From assembly GCA_017404385.1 (NCBI GenBank), contig JAFRCK010000023.1, positions 226,125 to 290,124 on the forward strand: a stretch of 64,000 nucleotides of DNA, written 5' to 3'. Within the stretch, counting starts at the first letter, position 1. Each line of letters starts with the position of its first letter. The translations under genes and the position numbers were made by a program. Positions 35,710 to 45,386 of the stretch are shown here, piece after piece. This stretch comes from Bacilli bacterium (lineage in GTDB: Bacteria > Bacillota_I > Bacilli_A > RF39 > UBA660). The notes below the pieces were generated by a model. That model was given only the letters and a program-made list of their open reading frames with translations. It was not told where the DNA came from and did not search any database.

Positions 35710-36968
35710 TAGATATTAATATCTAGATAATCTAGTAAATTATCTCTTTCTACTTTTACTTCTTCTTTAGTTAAATTATCTTTTATAGTTAGAATATCTT
35801 TTTTAATTTCTTCTTCACCTATTATAACTATAAATTTAGCATTATATCTATCTGCCTCTTTAAATTTAGCTTTCATTGTTTTATTTGTATAATCCATATC
35901 AACTTTAAACGCATTATCTCTTAAGAAACTAGCTAGTGTTAATGAATAATCCATTTCATTTTCAGAAACTGGTAATATATATGCATCTATACCTTTATCA
36001 TCTATTACTTTAATATCTTCTGCCTCTAATGCATTAATTATTCTTTCAATACCAAATGCAAAACCAACTGCTGGTACTGAAGGACCACCCATATATTCAA
36101 CTAAATTATTATATCTTCCACCTGCACCTATTACATTTTGAGAACCAAATCCTTCAATATTAGCTTCAACTTCAAATACTGTATCTGTATAATAATCAAG
36201 ACCTCTTACTAAATTATTGTCAATGACATATTCTATTTCCATTAAATCTAAATATTTAAGCACATCTTCAAAATGCTTTTTAGATGATTCGTCTAAATAA
36301 TCAACTATTTTTGGAACATTTTTCATACATTCCTTATTCGAATCAACTTTACAATCTAGTATCCTTAATGGATTTTTTTCAAATCTATTATTACAATCTT
36401 CACATAAATCTTTTAAATGAGGTTTAAAATGTTTTAATAAAGCATCTCTATAACTTTCTCTTGATTCTTTATTACCAATTGAATTAATTCTAACTTTTAT
36501 TCCTTTTAAACCTATTCTTTGATAAAACTTAACCATTAAAGAAATTAAATTCGCATCCATTAATGGAGTAGGATCACCAAAAACTTCTACTCCAGCTTGT
36601 CTAAATTGTCTATATCTACCAGATTGTGGTCTTTCATATCTAAACATAGGACCTTCATACCATAATTTCAAAGGTAAATTAATATATAGTTTATTTTCAA
36701 TAACACTTCTAACTATACCTGCGGTACCTTCAGGTCTAAGTGTCATATCTCTATCTCCTCTATCTTTAAAATCATATGTTTCTTTTGAAACTATATCAGT
36801 TGTTTCACCAACACCTCTATGATATAATTCACTAGATTCAAATATAGGAGTATCAATATAATTAATATTATATTCATTACATAAATCATTAAATATTCTT
36901 TTAATATATTCATATTTAGTTATAAATTCTCCATAACCATCATATGTTCCTTTTGGTTTTTGTATCAT
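35709..36968 (-). CDS. hisS: Histidyl-tRNA synthetase
   Basis: 419 residues from the ATG at 36968; an in-frame GTG at 36977 is an alternative. Class II motifs: MTLRPEGTAG, motif 2 FRYERPQSGRYRQFRQAGVEVFG, the His-specific LVRGLDYYTDTVFE and motif 3 AVGFAFGIERI. C-terminal anticodon domain. hisS and aspS are adjacent in Bacillus; here nth and a small gene lie between. Extended -10 TGGTATAAT sits ~25 bases upstream in the tail of the preceding terminator. No T-box leader fits in the short gap. Confidence 0.97.
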   Translation of the reverse strand: MIQKPKGTYDGYGEFITKYEYIKRIFNDLCNEYNINYIDTPIFESSELYHRGVGETTDIVSKETYDFKDRGDRDMTLRPEGTAGIVRSVIENKLYINLPLKLWYEGPMFRYERPQSGRYRQFRQAGVEVFGDPTPLMDANLISLMVKFYQRIGLKGIKVRINSIGNKESRESYRDALLKHFKPHLKDLCEDCNNRFEKNPLRILDCKVDSNKECMKNVPKIVDYLDESSKKHFEDVLKYLDLMEIEYVIDNNLVRGLDYYTDTVFEVEANIEGFGSQNVIGAGGRYNNLVEYMGGPSVPAVGFAFGIERIINALEAEDIKVIDDKGIDAYILPVSENEMDYSLTLASFLRDNAFKVDMDYTNKTMKAKFKEADRYNAKFIVIIGEEEIKKDILTIKDNLTKEEVKVERDNLLDYLDINI

Positions 36969-37000
36969 TTTCTTCACATCCCTACATAAAATTATACCAC

Positions 37001-37029
37001 AAAAAAAGTAATTATTTTATAATTACTTT
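37001..37029 (-). terminator. Terminator of the 37035-37844 gene
   Basis: 10-bp stem (37005-37014 with 37020-37029) followed by a T run on the minus strand. Confidence 0.75.
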
Positions 37030-37034
37030 ATTAT

Positions 37035-37844
37035 TTATAGGCCTAATGTTAAATTTTTGTTTTTTCTAACAAAATCATTAACAAATATTCTATAAGTATT
37101 TTCATATAAATGAATCATCATATTAAATTGATCATCCATTCCAGCTGATATCATTTTATATTCAGGCCCTCTTTTTTTAATTTTTTTTGATTTAAAAATA
37201 CCTTTTTTATAAATTGGATAATACTTTTTTGCGAATATAATTCTGTCAACAAAAGATAAATCGCTTATATCAAATAATTCTTCTTCAACAGTTTCTTCTA
37301 CCTCTACAACAACTGCATCTTCTTCCTCAACCTTTTCTTTTTCTGCTTCTTCAAATTTTAGTTCATCCCTTAAATCTTTTTCATATCTTTCTTTAGACTT
37401 TTTAATTAAATTATCAATTCTTTTTGCTTTTTTCTTTAAATCTTCACTATTTTCAAATCTAATATTGTCTAGATAATTATAATAAAATTCATAATCAAAA
37501 TTATCAGTATAATTTCTAATACCAAAAACAGATTTAGCAATTATTTTGTCATCTTGATCATTTTCAAAACTTTTCTCCATTGCATCTATATCATCTTCAT
37601 TTAAAAACTGTCTAGAATAAATCATTCCTTTTACATAATTATATCTATCAGCAAAAGATAAATCTTTTCTAAACTTAAATGATCTTAATATTAGTTCTCT
37701 AATAATATCTATATTACTATTATGTTTAGATAACTCTTTTTCTATATTTTCAGCAATTTTAATATCACCTAAATGTTCTTCTAATTCATCTATAGTGAAT
37801 ATACATTCATGGTAAAAAGAATGCATGTAATTATGAAATCCCAT
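37035..37844 (-). CDS. Hypothetical acidic protein
   Basis: 269 residues, soluble. It has a helical N-terminal half, then a highly acidic segment (~165-195: EEAEKEKVEEEDAVVVEVEETVEEE) and a basic C-terminal part with KKIKKRGPEYK. Not recognised. It is the last gene of a probable unit with the AI-2E-type transporter and upstream genes. Confidence 0.65.
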   Translation of the reverse strand: MGFHNYMHSFYHECIFTIDELEEHLGDIKIAENIEKELSKHNSNIDIIRELILRSFKFRKDLSFADRYNYVKGMIYSRQFLNEDDIDAMEKSFENDQDDKIIAKSVFGIRNYTDNFDYEFYYNYLDNIRFENSEDLKKKAKRIDNLIKKSKERYEKDLRDELKFEEAEKEKVEEEDAVVVEVEETVEEELFDISDLSFVDRIIFAKKYYPIYKKGIFKSKKIKKRGPEYKMISAGMDDQFNMMIHLYENTYRIFVNDFVRKNKNLTLGL

Positions 37845-37866
37845 ATTATGTCCCCCCCTAAAACAA

Positions 37867-38937
37867 TTATTTCGTTTCCTTTTTAGATTCTTTTTTATTA
37901 TCTTTTAACTTATCTAATTGTTTAGATATTTCATGATCATAATTTCTATATATTGTTAATAAAACAATTGTTAAAGGTAATGCAATTATAATACCTATTG
38001 TTCCAGCAAGTATACCTCCTGTAAATACAGCAAATATAGTTAATAATGTAGGAACATTATTTGTTTTACCATAAACTCTAGGATAAATAATATATCCATC
38101 AATCTGAGGACAAACAATACCAACAATTATAGTTAATATTAATAAAGTTGGACTTATTACTGCCGCAGTTATAATTGCAATAATATTCATAATAATTCCA
38201 CCAAAATAAGGTAATAATGGCGTTAAAGCTGCGATTAAACCAAGTAACAAGAAATTTGGATGTCCTATCAACCAATAAACTAATGTATATTCAACAAACA
38301 TAATAATTATATTAGCAAGCAATCCTTTAAAATAATTATTCATATTATAGTCAATGTCTCTAATAAGAAGATATGTTTTTCTTTTTCTAGTCAATAAAAA
38401 TTTGTTTGTTTTTTCTCTAATCTTATCCATATATATAAGCATATATATAAAAGTTACAAAAGCAATTATCATATTTGATACTATTCCAAATGAATATCCG
38501 ATAATATCTACACTTTTTGATGGTAATTGTTTCATAAAACTATTAAATCCATCCATTACTGATTTTTCAAAACCAGAAGCATCAAAATTAAACTTAGTAC
38601 CTAACTCTTTAACAAACTTAACTATACCTTTTAATATTTCTTGTAATTGTGTAGTAAATACAGGTACTATATTAATAAGAATAAATGCAGTAAACGCAAC
38701 TATAATTAAACATATAATAATTATAGAAATTGTTTTATGAATACCCTTTTTCTGCATAAATTTTAAAAATGGATGAAAAGCATAAGCTAATATAAATCCA
38801 ATAGCAAATGGATATATAATCGCTACTATTTTATCATATACTCCACCCCATAAACTACCAAGTATATATAACAAATATATAATTAGTAAAACTAAAACTA
38901 TTTTAACTAAAAAACTATTATCTTTATTTTTAAACAT
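37867..38937 (-). CDS. AI-2E family transporter (PerM/YdbI type)
   Basis: 356 residues with about eight membrane helices. The conserved C-terminal block (GLIAALTPLLPYFGGIIMNI ... QIDGYIIYPRVYGKTNNVPTLLTIFAVFTGG) is typical. Family members export autoinducer-2 or act as Na+/H+ antiporters; the substrate here is unknown. Confidence 0.9.
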   Translation of the reverse strand: MFKNKDNSFLVKIVLVLLIIYLLYILGSLWGGVYDKIVAIIYPFAIGFILAYAFHPFLKFMQKKGIHKTISIIIICLIIVAFTAFILINIVPVFTTQLQEILKGIVKFVKELGTKFNFDASGFEKSVMDGFNSFMKQLPSKSVDIIGYSFGIVSNMIIAFVTFIYMLIYMDKIREKTNKFLLTRKRKTYLLIRDIDYNMNNYFKGLLANIIIMFVEYTLVYWLIGHPNFLLLGLIAALTPLLPYFGGIIMNIIAIITAAVISPTLLILTIIVGIVCPQIDGYIIYPRVYGKTNNVPTLLTIFAVFTGGILAGTIGIIIALPLTIVLLTIYRNYDHEISKQLDKLKDNKKESKKETK

Positions 38938-38947
38938 AAGTCCTCCT

Positions 38948-39907
38948 TTATTGTTTAAATACTAATACTTTATTTTTTTGATTTATTTTTTGAACAAATA
39001 ATAATATTTCAGATATTTTAAATTCAGTAGATACACCTGTTTCTTTATCTTTAATACTATATCTATAATCATTCATTAATAAATCTATATTATCTTTTAT
39101 ATACTCATTTAATATATTAACATAATCTTCATAATAATCAGCTGATTTATCTAATACTTTTAAATCTTCCATAACAAGATATGCTTCATGTAAATTAACT
39201 TTATCTTGTATATCTTTATCAGTAAATTCATTACCATTATTCTTTTTTATACATTCATTAACATAATCTACCATATCAGTTGATTTACAATTAAGCATTT
39301 CTTCTTTTTCAAAATCAAAATAATAAAAATAAGCTTTTGACTCTATTAATTCAGGATTATTTTTTATAAAATCAGACAAACGTCTTATAGATATTAAAAA
39401 TTTATCAGAATTAAAACTACTATTTTTAGCATTTTCCATATCATGATAAGCAATATATAATTTTAGTTTGTTTTCATCTATTAATTCCTCATCTATCTTT
39501 TCAATTCTGTTATTATCTTTATACATAGATTCAACTTTTTCTTTAATATTCTTAATAATTGATAATCTATTATTAATATACTTAATAAAACTATCACTAC
39601 TCATATATTTTGGATCAGCCATCTTATTATAATAATCAATTAGATTATCAATAGTTTTAATAATACTATTCTCAGAACCTAAAGAAATATTAAAAATACC
39701 TATATCAAAGAAAATACCATTTTCTTTGATTACTATTTTACTATCTATATCCTTAAAAATACATGAATCAACAGCACTAATAAATATTTCTTCATTAACT
39801 GGACATGATCCATTTTTATATCTTACTTCATTCTTTAACAAACTCACCATATTTTCTATTGGTATCTGATAACTTAATCTATTTCCTAAGATCTTTTTAA
39901 AATCCAT
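38948..39907 (-). CDS. Hypothetical protein upstream of the transporter
   Basis: 319 residues, soluble and predominantly helical, rich in Lys, Asp, Ile and Asn. No signal, membrane segment or motif recognised. Lies 10 bases after dtd and 10 before the transporter, so probably cotranscribed. Confidence 0.7.
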   Translation of the reverse strand: MDFKKILGNRLSYQIPIENMVSLLKNEVRYKNGSCPVNEEIFISAVDSCIFKDIDSKIVIKENGIFFDIGIFNISLGSENSIIKTIDNLIDYYNKMADPKYMSSDSFIKYINNRLSIIKNIKEKVESMYKDNNRIEKIDEELIDENKLKLYIAYHDMENAKNSSFNSDKFLISIRRLSDFIKNNPELIESKAYFYYFDFEKEEMLNCKSTDMVDYVNECIKKNNGNEFTDKDIQDKVNLHEAYLVMEDLKVLDKSADYYEDYVNILNEYIKDNIDLLMNDYRYSIKDKETGVSTEFKISEILLFVQKINQKNKVLVFKQ

Positions 39908-39918
39908 AATAATACCCC

Positions 39919-40368
39919 CTAAATAGTATTTCTTGAATCAATGATTATAGTAACTGGACCTTCATTAGTTAATGTTATTCGCATATCACTACCAAATTTC
40001 CCAGTAGTAAATGATACATCTTCTTGTTTTAGTTTTTCTATAAAAACATCATATATCTTTTTAGCATCTTCAAATGATATTCTTTCACCAAAAAATGGTC
40101 TATTACCTTTTTTTGTATCAGCATATAATGTAAACTGTGAAACTATCATAAGACTACCTTTTATATCTTTAACAGAATAATTCATTTTTTCATTATCGTC
40201 TTCAAATATTCTTAAATTTGTTATTTTTTTAATAATATAATCTATATCATTTTCATTATCATCTTTAGTTATACCAAGTAATACAACTAAACCTTTATCT
40301 ATACTCCTAGTTTCTTTATTATCAATTAATATTGATACATTACTAGCTCTTTGCACAACTACTCTCAT
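39919..40368 (-). CDS. dtd: D-aminoacyl-tRNA deacylase
   Basis: 149 residues. Begins MRVVVQRASNVSI and shows the two active-site blocks SQFTLYADTKKGNRP and TNEGPVTIIIDS. It removes D-amino acids from mischarged tRNA. Next to rel as in Bacillus. Confidence 0.97.
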   Translation of the reverse strand: MRVVVQRASNVSILIDNKETRSIDKGLVVLLGITKDDNENDIDYIIKKITNLRIFEDDNEKMNYSVKDIKGSLMIVSQFTLYADTKKGNRPFFGERISFEDAKKIYDVFIEKLKQEDVSFTTGKFGSDMRITLTNEGPVTIIIDSRNTI

Positions 40369-40375
40369 AAATCAC

Positions 40376-42523
40376 CTAAAAATAAACTCTTTCAACATTT
40401 AATATATCACTATTTTGTTTTAAATCTAATATATACTTATTTAAATGATCTAAATCATATACTTCAATTTTTAATTCATAAATATTATCTCTAAAACTAT
40501 TAATAGTATTTACTTTATTAATAACTATTTCATTAGGTGAACTCTTACTAATAATATCTAATAAAACATTATCTTTCTTTATACTAGTTATATTAATAAC
40601 ACATTTAAATTTTTTACTAATATCTTTATTCCATTTGACATTAATAGTCCTGTCTTCATTATCTTTAATATTATGACAATCTTTTAAATGAACAACAATA
40701 CCATTTCCTCTTGAAATATATCCTACTATTTCATCACCCTTAATTGGATTACAACAATTTGCTAAACTTACTTTAATTTCATCTATTCCATCAACTAATA
40801 TATCATTTTTAATATCTATTACATTATCTCTATTTTTAATAATTTTTTCTAAAATAAAATCTTCTTTAGATAAATCTTCCTTTTCAATTAAACCAACTAC
40901 ACTAACTGGATGAAATTTACCAGTTCCAATTCCTAAATAAAGTTCATTTTCATCAGCAATTTTACCAGCTTTTAAAACATAATCCATTTTGCTATAAAAT
41001 GCATCCATTTCCATTTTTCTTCTTCTAATTTCTTTATTTAAAAGTTCTTTTCCCTTTTCAATAGCTTCGTTTTTATCTATTTTTGAAAAAAATGCTTTTA
41101 TTTTATTTTTTGCTTGTGAAGTTTTAGCGTAATTTAACCATTCTTTTGAAGGTGTACTATTTTTATTTGTATTAATCTTAATGATATCTCCATCTTGAAG
41201 TTCACTATTTAAAGGTACAATAGTGTCATTGACTAAAGCACCAACCATTGTTTCACCGATTTTAGTATGTACCTTATAAGCAAAATCAATTGGCGTAGAT
41301 CCTTTTGGTAATTCAAATACATCACCTTTAGGAGTATAAACATAAATACTATCACCTAATACTTCGTCTTTGACAGAATTAACAAAATCTTCAGCAGATA
41401 CTTTATCATCATTTAATTCCATTATACTTCTAAATAACTGAAGTTTTTGTTCCATAGAATTTTGTAATTTTTTACCCTTTTCTTTATATGACCAATGAGA
41501 TGCAATTCCTCGTTCTGCTATTTCATCCATCTCATGAGTTCTTATTTGTATTTCATATAATTTACCATCATAACCAAATACAGTTGTATGAAGAGATTGA
41601 TACATGTTAGTTTTTGGATTAGCTATATAATCTTTAAATCTACCTGTTTTAGGTTTAAATTTAGAGTGAATAATTCCAAGTACTTGATAACATTCACTCT
41701 CAGTATCCACTATTACTCTAAGAGCATATATATCATAAATTTCACTAAATTTCTTACCCTTTTGTAATTTATTATATATCGAATAAATAGATTTAGCTCT
41801 ACCCTTAATTTCAAACTTAATATTATTTTCAACTAATAACTCAGATATTTTTCTTTGTATTTCTTTAACAGCATTATTTCTTTCTTCTTCAGTATTATTA
41901 AGAAGTTCTTCTACCGAAACAAATGCACTTGGTTTATAGTATTTTAAAGAATTTACTTCAAGTTCACTCTTTATACTTGATAAACCTAATCTATGTGCAA
42001 TAGGAACAAGTATTTCAATTGTTTCTTTTGCTTTTTCTTTTCTAGATTCCAAAGGTAATACATAAAGTGTTCTCATATTTTGAACTCTTTCAGCTAATTT
42101 AATTATTATAATTCTTACATCTTCAGTAAGTCCAATTATAATCTTTTTATAATAATTAATTTGATTTTCACTATCTGTAAATAAATTAAGTTTATTTAAC
42201 TTAGTAACACCTTTAACTAATGCAGATATATCTTTACCAAACTTTTCTTCAATATCATTTAAATTTGCTTTACCAATATGAACTGTATCATGTAATAAAC
42301 CTGCACACAACGTATCACTATCAGCATATAAATCAGTAAGAATATATGCAACATTAAGTGGATGATGCATATACTCTTCTCCAGATAATCTTATATCGTT
42401 TTTATGAACTTCCTTAGCATAATCATATGCCTTTCTTATATTATCAAGTTCGTCTTTAGAATCAATATATATTTTTGCTACTTCTATTAATTCTTCAATT
42501 GTATCAATCTCTTTATATTCCAT
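40376..42523 (-). CDS. rel: RelA/SpoT-type (p)ppGpp synthetase with a degenerate hydrolase site
   Basis: 715 residues: HD domain (~45-160), synthetase domain (~200-340), TGS (~385-450) and C-terminal zinc-finger/ACT regions. Synthetase residues look intact: RAKSIYSIYNK, YDIYALRVI, PKTGRFKDYIA, YQSLHT, EIQIRT. In the HD domain H54, H78 and D79 are present, but the Glu-Asp of the usual HDxxED is replaced (H78-D-T-V-H-I83) and the later KLADR is KLAER with NM kept. This suggests weak or absent hydrolase activity. apt and recJ, which follow relA toward secDF in Bacillus, are missing. Confidence 0.95.
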   Translation of the reverse strand: MEYKEIDTIEELIEVAKIYIDSKDELDNIRKAYDYAKEVHKNDIRLSGEEYMHHPLNVAYILTDLYADSDTLCAGLLHDTVHIGKANLNDIEEKFGKDISALVKGVTKLNKLNLFTDSENQINYYKKIIIGLTEDVRIIIIKLAERVQNMRTLYVLPLESRKEKAKETIEILVPIAHRLGLSSIKSELEVNSLKYYKPSAFVSVEELLNNTEEERNNAVKEIQRKISELLVENNIKFEIKGRAKSIYSIYNKLQKGKKFSEIYDIYALRVIVDTESECYQVLGIIHSKFKPKTGRFKDYIANPKTNMYQSLHTTVFGYDGKLYEIQIRTHEMDEIAERGIASHWSYKEKGKKLQNSMEQKLQLFRSIMELNDDKVSAEDFVNSVKDEVLGDSIYVYTPKGDVFELPKGSTPIDFAYKVHTKIGETMVGALVNDTIVPLNSELQDGDIIKINTNKNSTPSKEWLNYAKTSQAKNKIKAFFSKIDKNEAIEKGKELLNKEIRRRKMEMDAFYSKMDYVLKAGKIADENELYLGIGTGKFHPVSVVGLIEKEDLSKEDFILEKIIKNRDNVIDIKNDILVDGIDEIKVSLANCCNPIKGDEIVGYISRGNGIVVHLKDCHNIKDNEDRTINVKWNKDISKKFKCVINITSIKKDNVLLDIISKSSPNEIVINKVNTINSFRDNIYELKIEVYDLDHLNKYILDLKQNSDILNVERVYF

Positions 42524-42550
42524 ACTTTCACTCTTTTCTTACGAAAAGAA

Positions 42551-45271
42551 TTAAGCATTAATTCCTTTAACGCTTAATTCTTCTATTTTTTTCTTTTTAG
42601 GTTTATCATCTTTCTTTTTCTTTGGCTTTTTATTATTATTAATTCTTCTTAAGGCTAATTTATATTCAAAGAATACCCAAATAGAAGATGATAAGAATAT
42701 AGAAGAATATGCTCCTGCGATTAATCCTATTAAGATAGCTATATCAAATTGTAATATTTCTTTTGAGCCAAATAAGATTAAACATACAATAGGTAACAAT
42801 GTTGTAATAGTTGTATTAATAGAACGTAACATAGTTTCCTTAATACTTGTATTAGCAATAATCTTTAATTCTTCTTTAGTAATCTTTCCGCCATCAAGTA
42901 GTTTCTTTCTATTTTCTCTGATTCTATCAAAGGTAACAATTGTATTGTTAATTGAATAACCGATAATAGTAAGAATTGCTGCAATGAAAATTGAATTTAT
43001 TTCTATTTTAAATAATCCAAATAGACATACTATTATAATTACATCATGCACTAAAGCTATAACTGAGCTTATTGCATAACTAAATTTATATCTTATAGAA
43101 ATATATATAATTATACCCACAAGAGCATATACTAACGCTATAATAGCATTTCTAATTAAATCTTGTTTAACCAAATTAGACACTACAGAAATATCTGTTT
43201 TTGCTTGATAATTTTCAGTTAATACCTTATTAATTTTATTAATGTCAGTTTTATCTAATATTTCAGATACTTTTATATAATATCCTGAATCATCACTACT
43301 TGATTCTAAAATTTCATAACCTAAATCTTTTATTTCTTTATTTAATTTTTCTTCTGTTGCGTTATTAGCATTTGTAATTGTTATATCAGTACCACCTGTA
43401 AAATCTATACCAAAATTAAATCCTTTTAATACTATCATTATTGTAGATATAGAAATGATTAAGAAAGGTAAAATAACAAATTTTCTAAATTTAGAAACAT
43501 AATCTTTTCCAACTTTCTTTTCAAATTTACTTTCAACTTTTTCTTTAGATTCTTTTATTTCATCTTTATTTTGATTAATAAAGAATTTTAACTTTTTATC
43601 AAAGAATCCAGAATTAACAAATGCATATGTTATTAATCTAGTTATTAATACAACAATTAACATTGTCATAATAATATTAATTATTAACATTGTTGCGAAT
43701 CCTTTAACAGAACTTTCTCCAAATGTAAATAATATTACAGCTATAATAAATGTTGTTACATTTGAATCTAATATTGAACTAAATGAATTCTTAATACCAT
43801 TTTTATAAGCTTGTTTTAAATTTCTTCCTTTTCTAAGTTCTTCCTTTATTCTTTCACTAGTAATAACATTCGCATCTACTGCCATACCTATACCTAAAAC
43901 TAAAGCTGCAATACCTGGTAAAGTTAATACACCATCTATTAAATAGAATATTAAGAATGTCATAAATGTATAAATTAATATAACAGAAGAAGCGATAAAT
44001 CCAGAAAATCTATATATTAGAGTCATAAATACTATAACTAAAACTATACCTATTATTCCAGCCACTTCAGTTTTCTTTAATGAATCTTCACCAAATGCAG
44101 AACCTACAGTTTGAGAAGAAATTTCTTTAAATTTAACATTATTAGATCCTGAATTAATTAAATCAACTAGATCTTTAACTTGCCCCTCAGTAAAGTTACC
44201 TTGAATAATAACATCACTACTAAATCCCTGTGAAACAGTCGCTGCTGATAAACATTTAGCAGTATTTAAATCATCAAATTCACCGCACTTACCATTCTTA
44301 TATGAATCCTTTGTTGGATCAAAATCTAACCAAACAACCATTAATTTATCATCAGTTTTGCTTATTTGTGTTGTTACTTTATAGAATGTATCAGTATCAC
44401 TAACCTTTAATAATACAGCTGGTCTACCATTACTATCTTGTGATATTTTAGCAGAACCACCTGATACTAAAACGCTCTTATCCATTAACTTTTGGTCTTT
44501 AGAATCTCTAAAAGTTAATTCACCTGCAACAGTAATATAATCTCTTGCTTGTTCTGGATCAGTAACACCTGCTAATTTTACTCTAATCTTGTCTTTACCT
44601 TCAATTATTATTTCAGGTTCAGATACACCTAACTTATCTATTCTTCTAAGCATAGTTCTATATGTATCTTTAACAATATCTTCGTTAATTTCAACAGAAT
44701 CATCAGATGGTGTTATCTGATATAAGATTTCAAAACCACCTGCTAAGTCTAATCCCTTTGTAATATTAGTAAAAACTCTAGGTATTAGAGCTGTTGCTGA
44801 AAATACTAATACTCCAACAGTTAATAAAATATGAACAAATTTTGCATTATTATCTTTAAATTCCACACTATCATTATACTTGCTCTTATCAAAAGCTAAT
44901 AATACATATGGTACTATAGGCACCATCATAAATAATAAAAACAATCCCTCTTTATTAAATCTTTTACCTAATCTATAATTCAAACGAATATAGTAATAGA
45001 TAAATAAAACTGCAGAAGCTACCATAACTCCTTGAACAGATAATCCTTTAAATTTTCCAAAGAAAATAAATAATGGAATAAATAAAGTAATTATATATTC
45101 AAATATATATGGCCATCTTAAATCAGCTAATTTAAGTAGAAAAACAAAGTTAACTACTGGTATATAAGCTAGATACCACTTTACTCCTGCTTTCTTGAAC
45201 ATTTTTGAAACTACAAACCCCAGTAATAAATATGCTAAACAAATACTTATTACCACTACTAATGTACTCAT
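42551..45271 (-). CDS. secDF: SecD-SecF fusion with an extra N-terminal membrane module
   Basis: 906 residues, against ~737 for Bacillus SecDF. SecD starts near residue 144 (FVHILLTVGVL...GLDLAGGFEI) and SecF follows after ~residue 590 with FGIDFTGGTD. Residues 1-140 are additional: four or more membrane helices with KMFKKAGVKWYLAYIPVVNFVFLLKLA and MMVPIVPYVLLAFDKSKYN. That pattern recalls DUF5684-like domains sometimes joined to signal peptidases. SecDF uses the proton gradient to assist Sec export. Confidence 0.93.
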   Translation of the reverse strand: MSTLVVVISICLAYLLLGFVVSKMFKKAGVKWYLAYIPVVNFVFLLKLADLRWPYIFEYIITLFIPLFIFFGKFKGLSVQGVMVASAVLFIYYYIRLNYRLGKRFNKEGLFLLFMMVPIVPYVLLAFDKSKYNDSVEFKDNNAKFVHILLTVGVLVFSATALIPRVFTNITKGLDLAGGFEILYQITPSDDSVEINEDIVKDTYRTMLRRIDKLGVSEPEIIIEGKDKIRVKLAGVTDPEQARDYITVAGELTFRDSKDQKLMDKSVLVSGGSAKISQDSNGRPAVLLKVSDTDTFYKVTTQISKTDDKLMVVWLDFDPTKDSYKNGKCGEFDDLNTAKCLSAATVSQGFSSDVIIQGNFTEGQVKDLVDLINSGSNNVKFKEISSQTVGSAFGEDSLKKTEVAGIIGIVLVIVFMTLIYRFSGFIASSVILIYTFMTFLIFYLIDGVLTLPGIAALVLGIGMAVDANVITSERIKEELRKGRNLKQAYKNGIKNSFSSILDSNVTTFIIAVILFTFGESSVKGFATMLIINIIMTMLIVVLITRLITYAFVNSGFFDKKLKFFINQNKDEIKESKEKVESKFEKKVGKDYVSKFRKFVILPFLIISISTIMIVLKGFNFGIDFTGGTDITITNANNATEEKLNKEIKDLGYEILESSSDDSGYYIKVSEILDKTDINKINKVLTENYQAKTDISVVSNLVKQDLIRNAIIALVYALVGIIIYISIRYKFSYAISSVIALVHDVIIIVCLFGLFKIEINSIFIAAILTIIGYSINNTIVTFDRIRENRKKLLDGGKITKEELKIIANTSIKETMLRSINTTITTLLPIVCLILFGSKEILQFDIAILIGLIAGAYSSIFLSSSIWVFFEYKLALRRINNNKKPKKKKDDKPKKKKIEELSVKGINA

Positions 45272-45324
45272 TACCTCATCTCCTAATATATATTTGTTCC
45301 ATAATTAATTATACAAGAAAAAAG

Positions 45325-45353
45325 ATATTTTTGAAAGTAAAAATTCATATATT
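45325..45353 (+). promoter_or_regulatory. Candidate sigma-E-like promoter of spoVB
   Basis: GATATTT at 45324-45330 and CATATATT at 45346-45353, 15 bases apart, match the B. subtilis mother-cell consensus (ATATT and CATACAnT) at 7 of 8 positions in the -10. Placed ~33 bases before the start codon of a sporulation gene. Confidence 0.45.
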
Positions 45354-45386
45354 TATTAATAGATTTAATATTTTTAGGAGAAATAT

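Noticed and set aside
42524..42550. Hairpin CTTTTC-GTAA-GAAAAG between rel and secDF as a terminator
   Set aside because: No T run follows on the minus strand, so termination is not supported.
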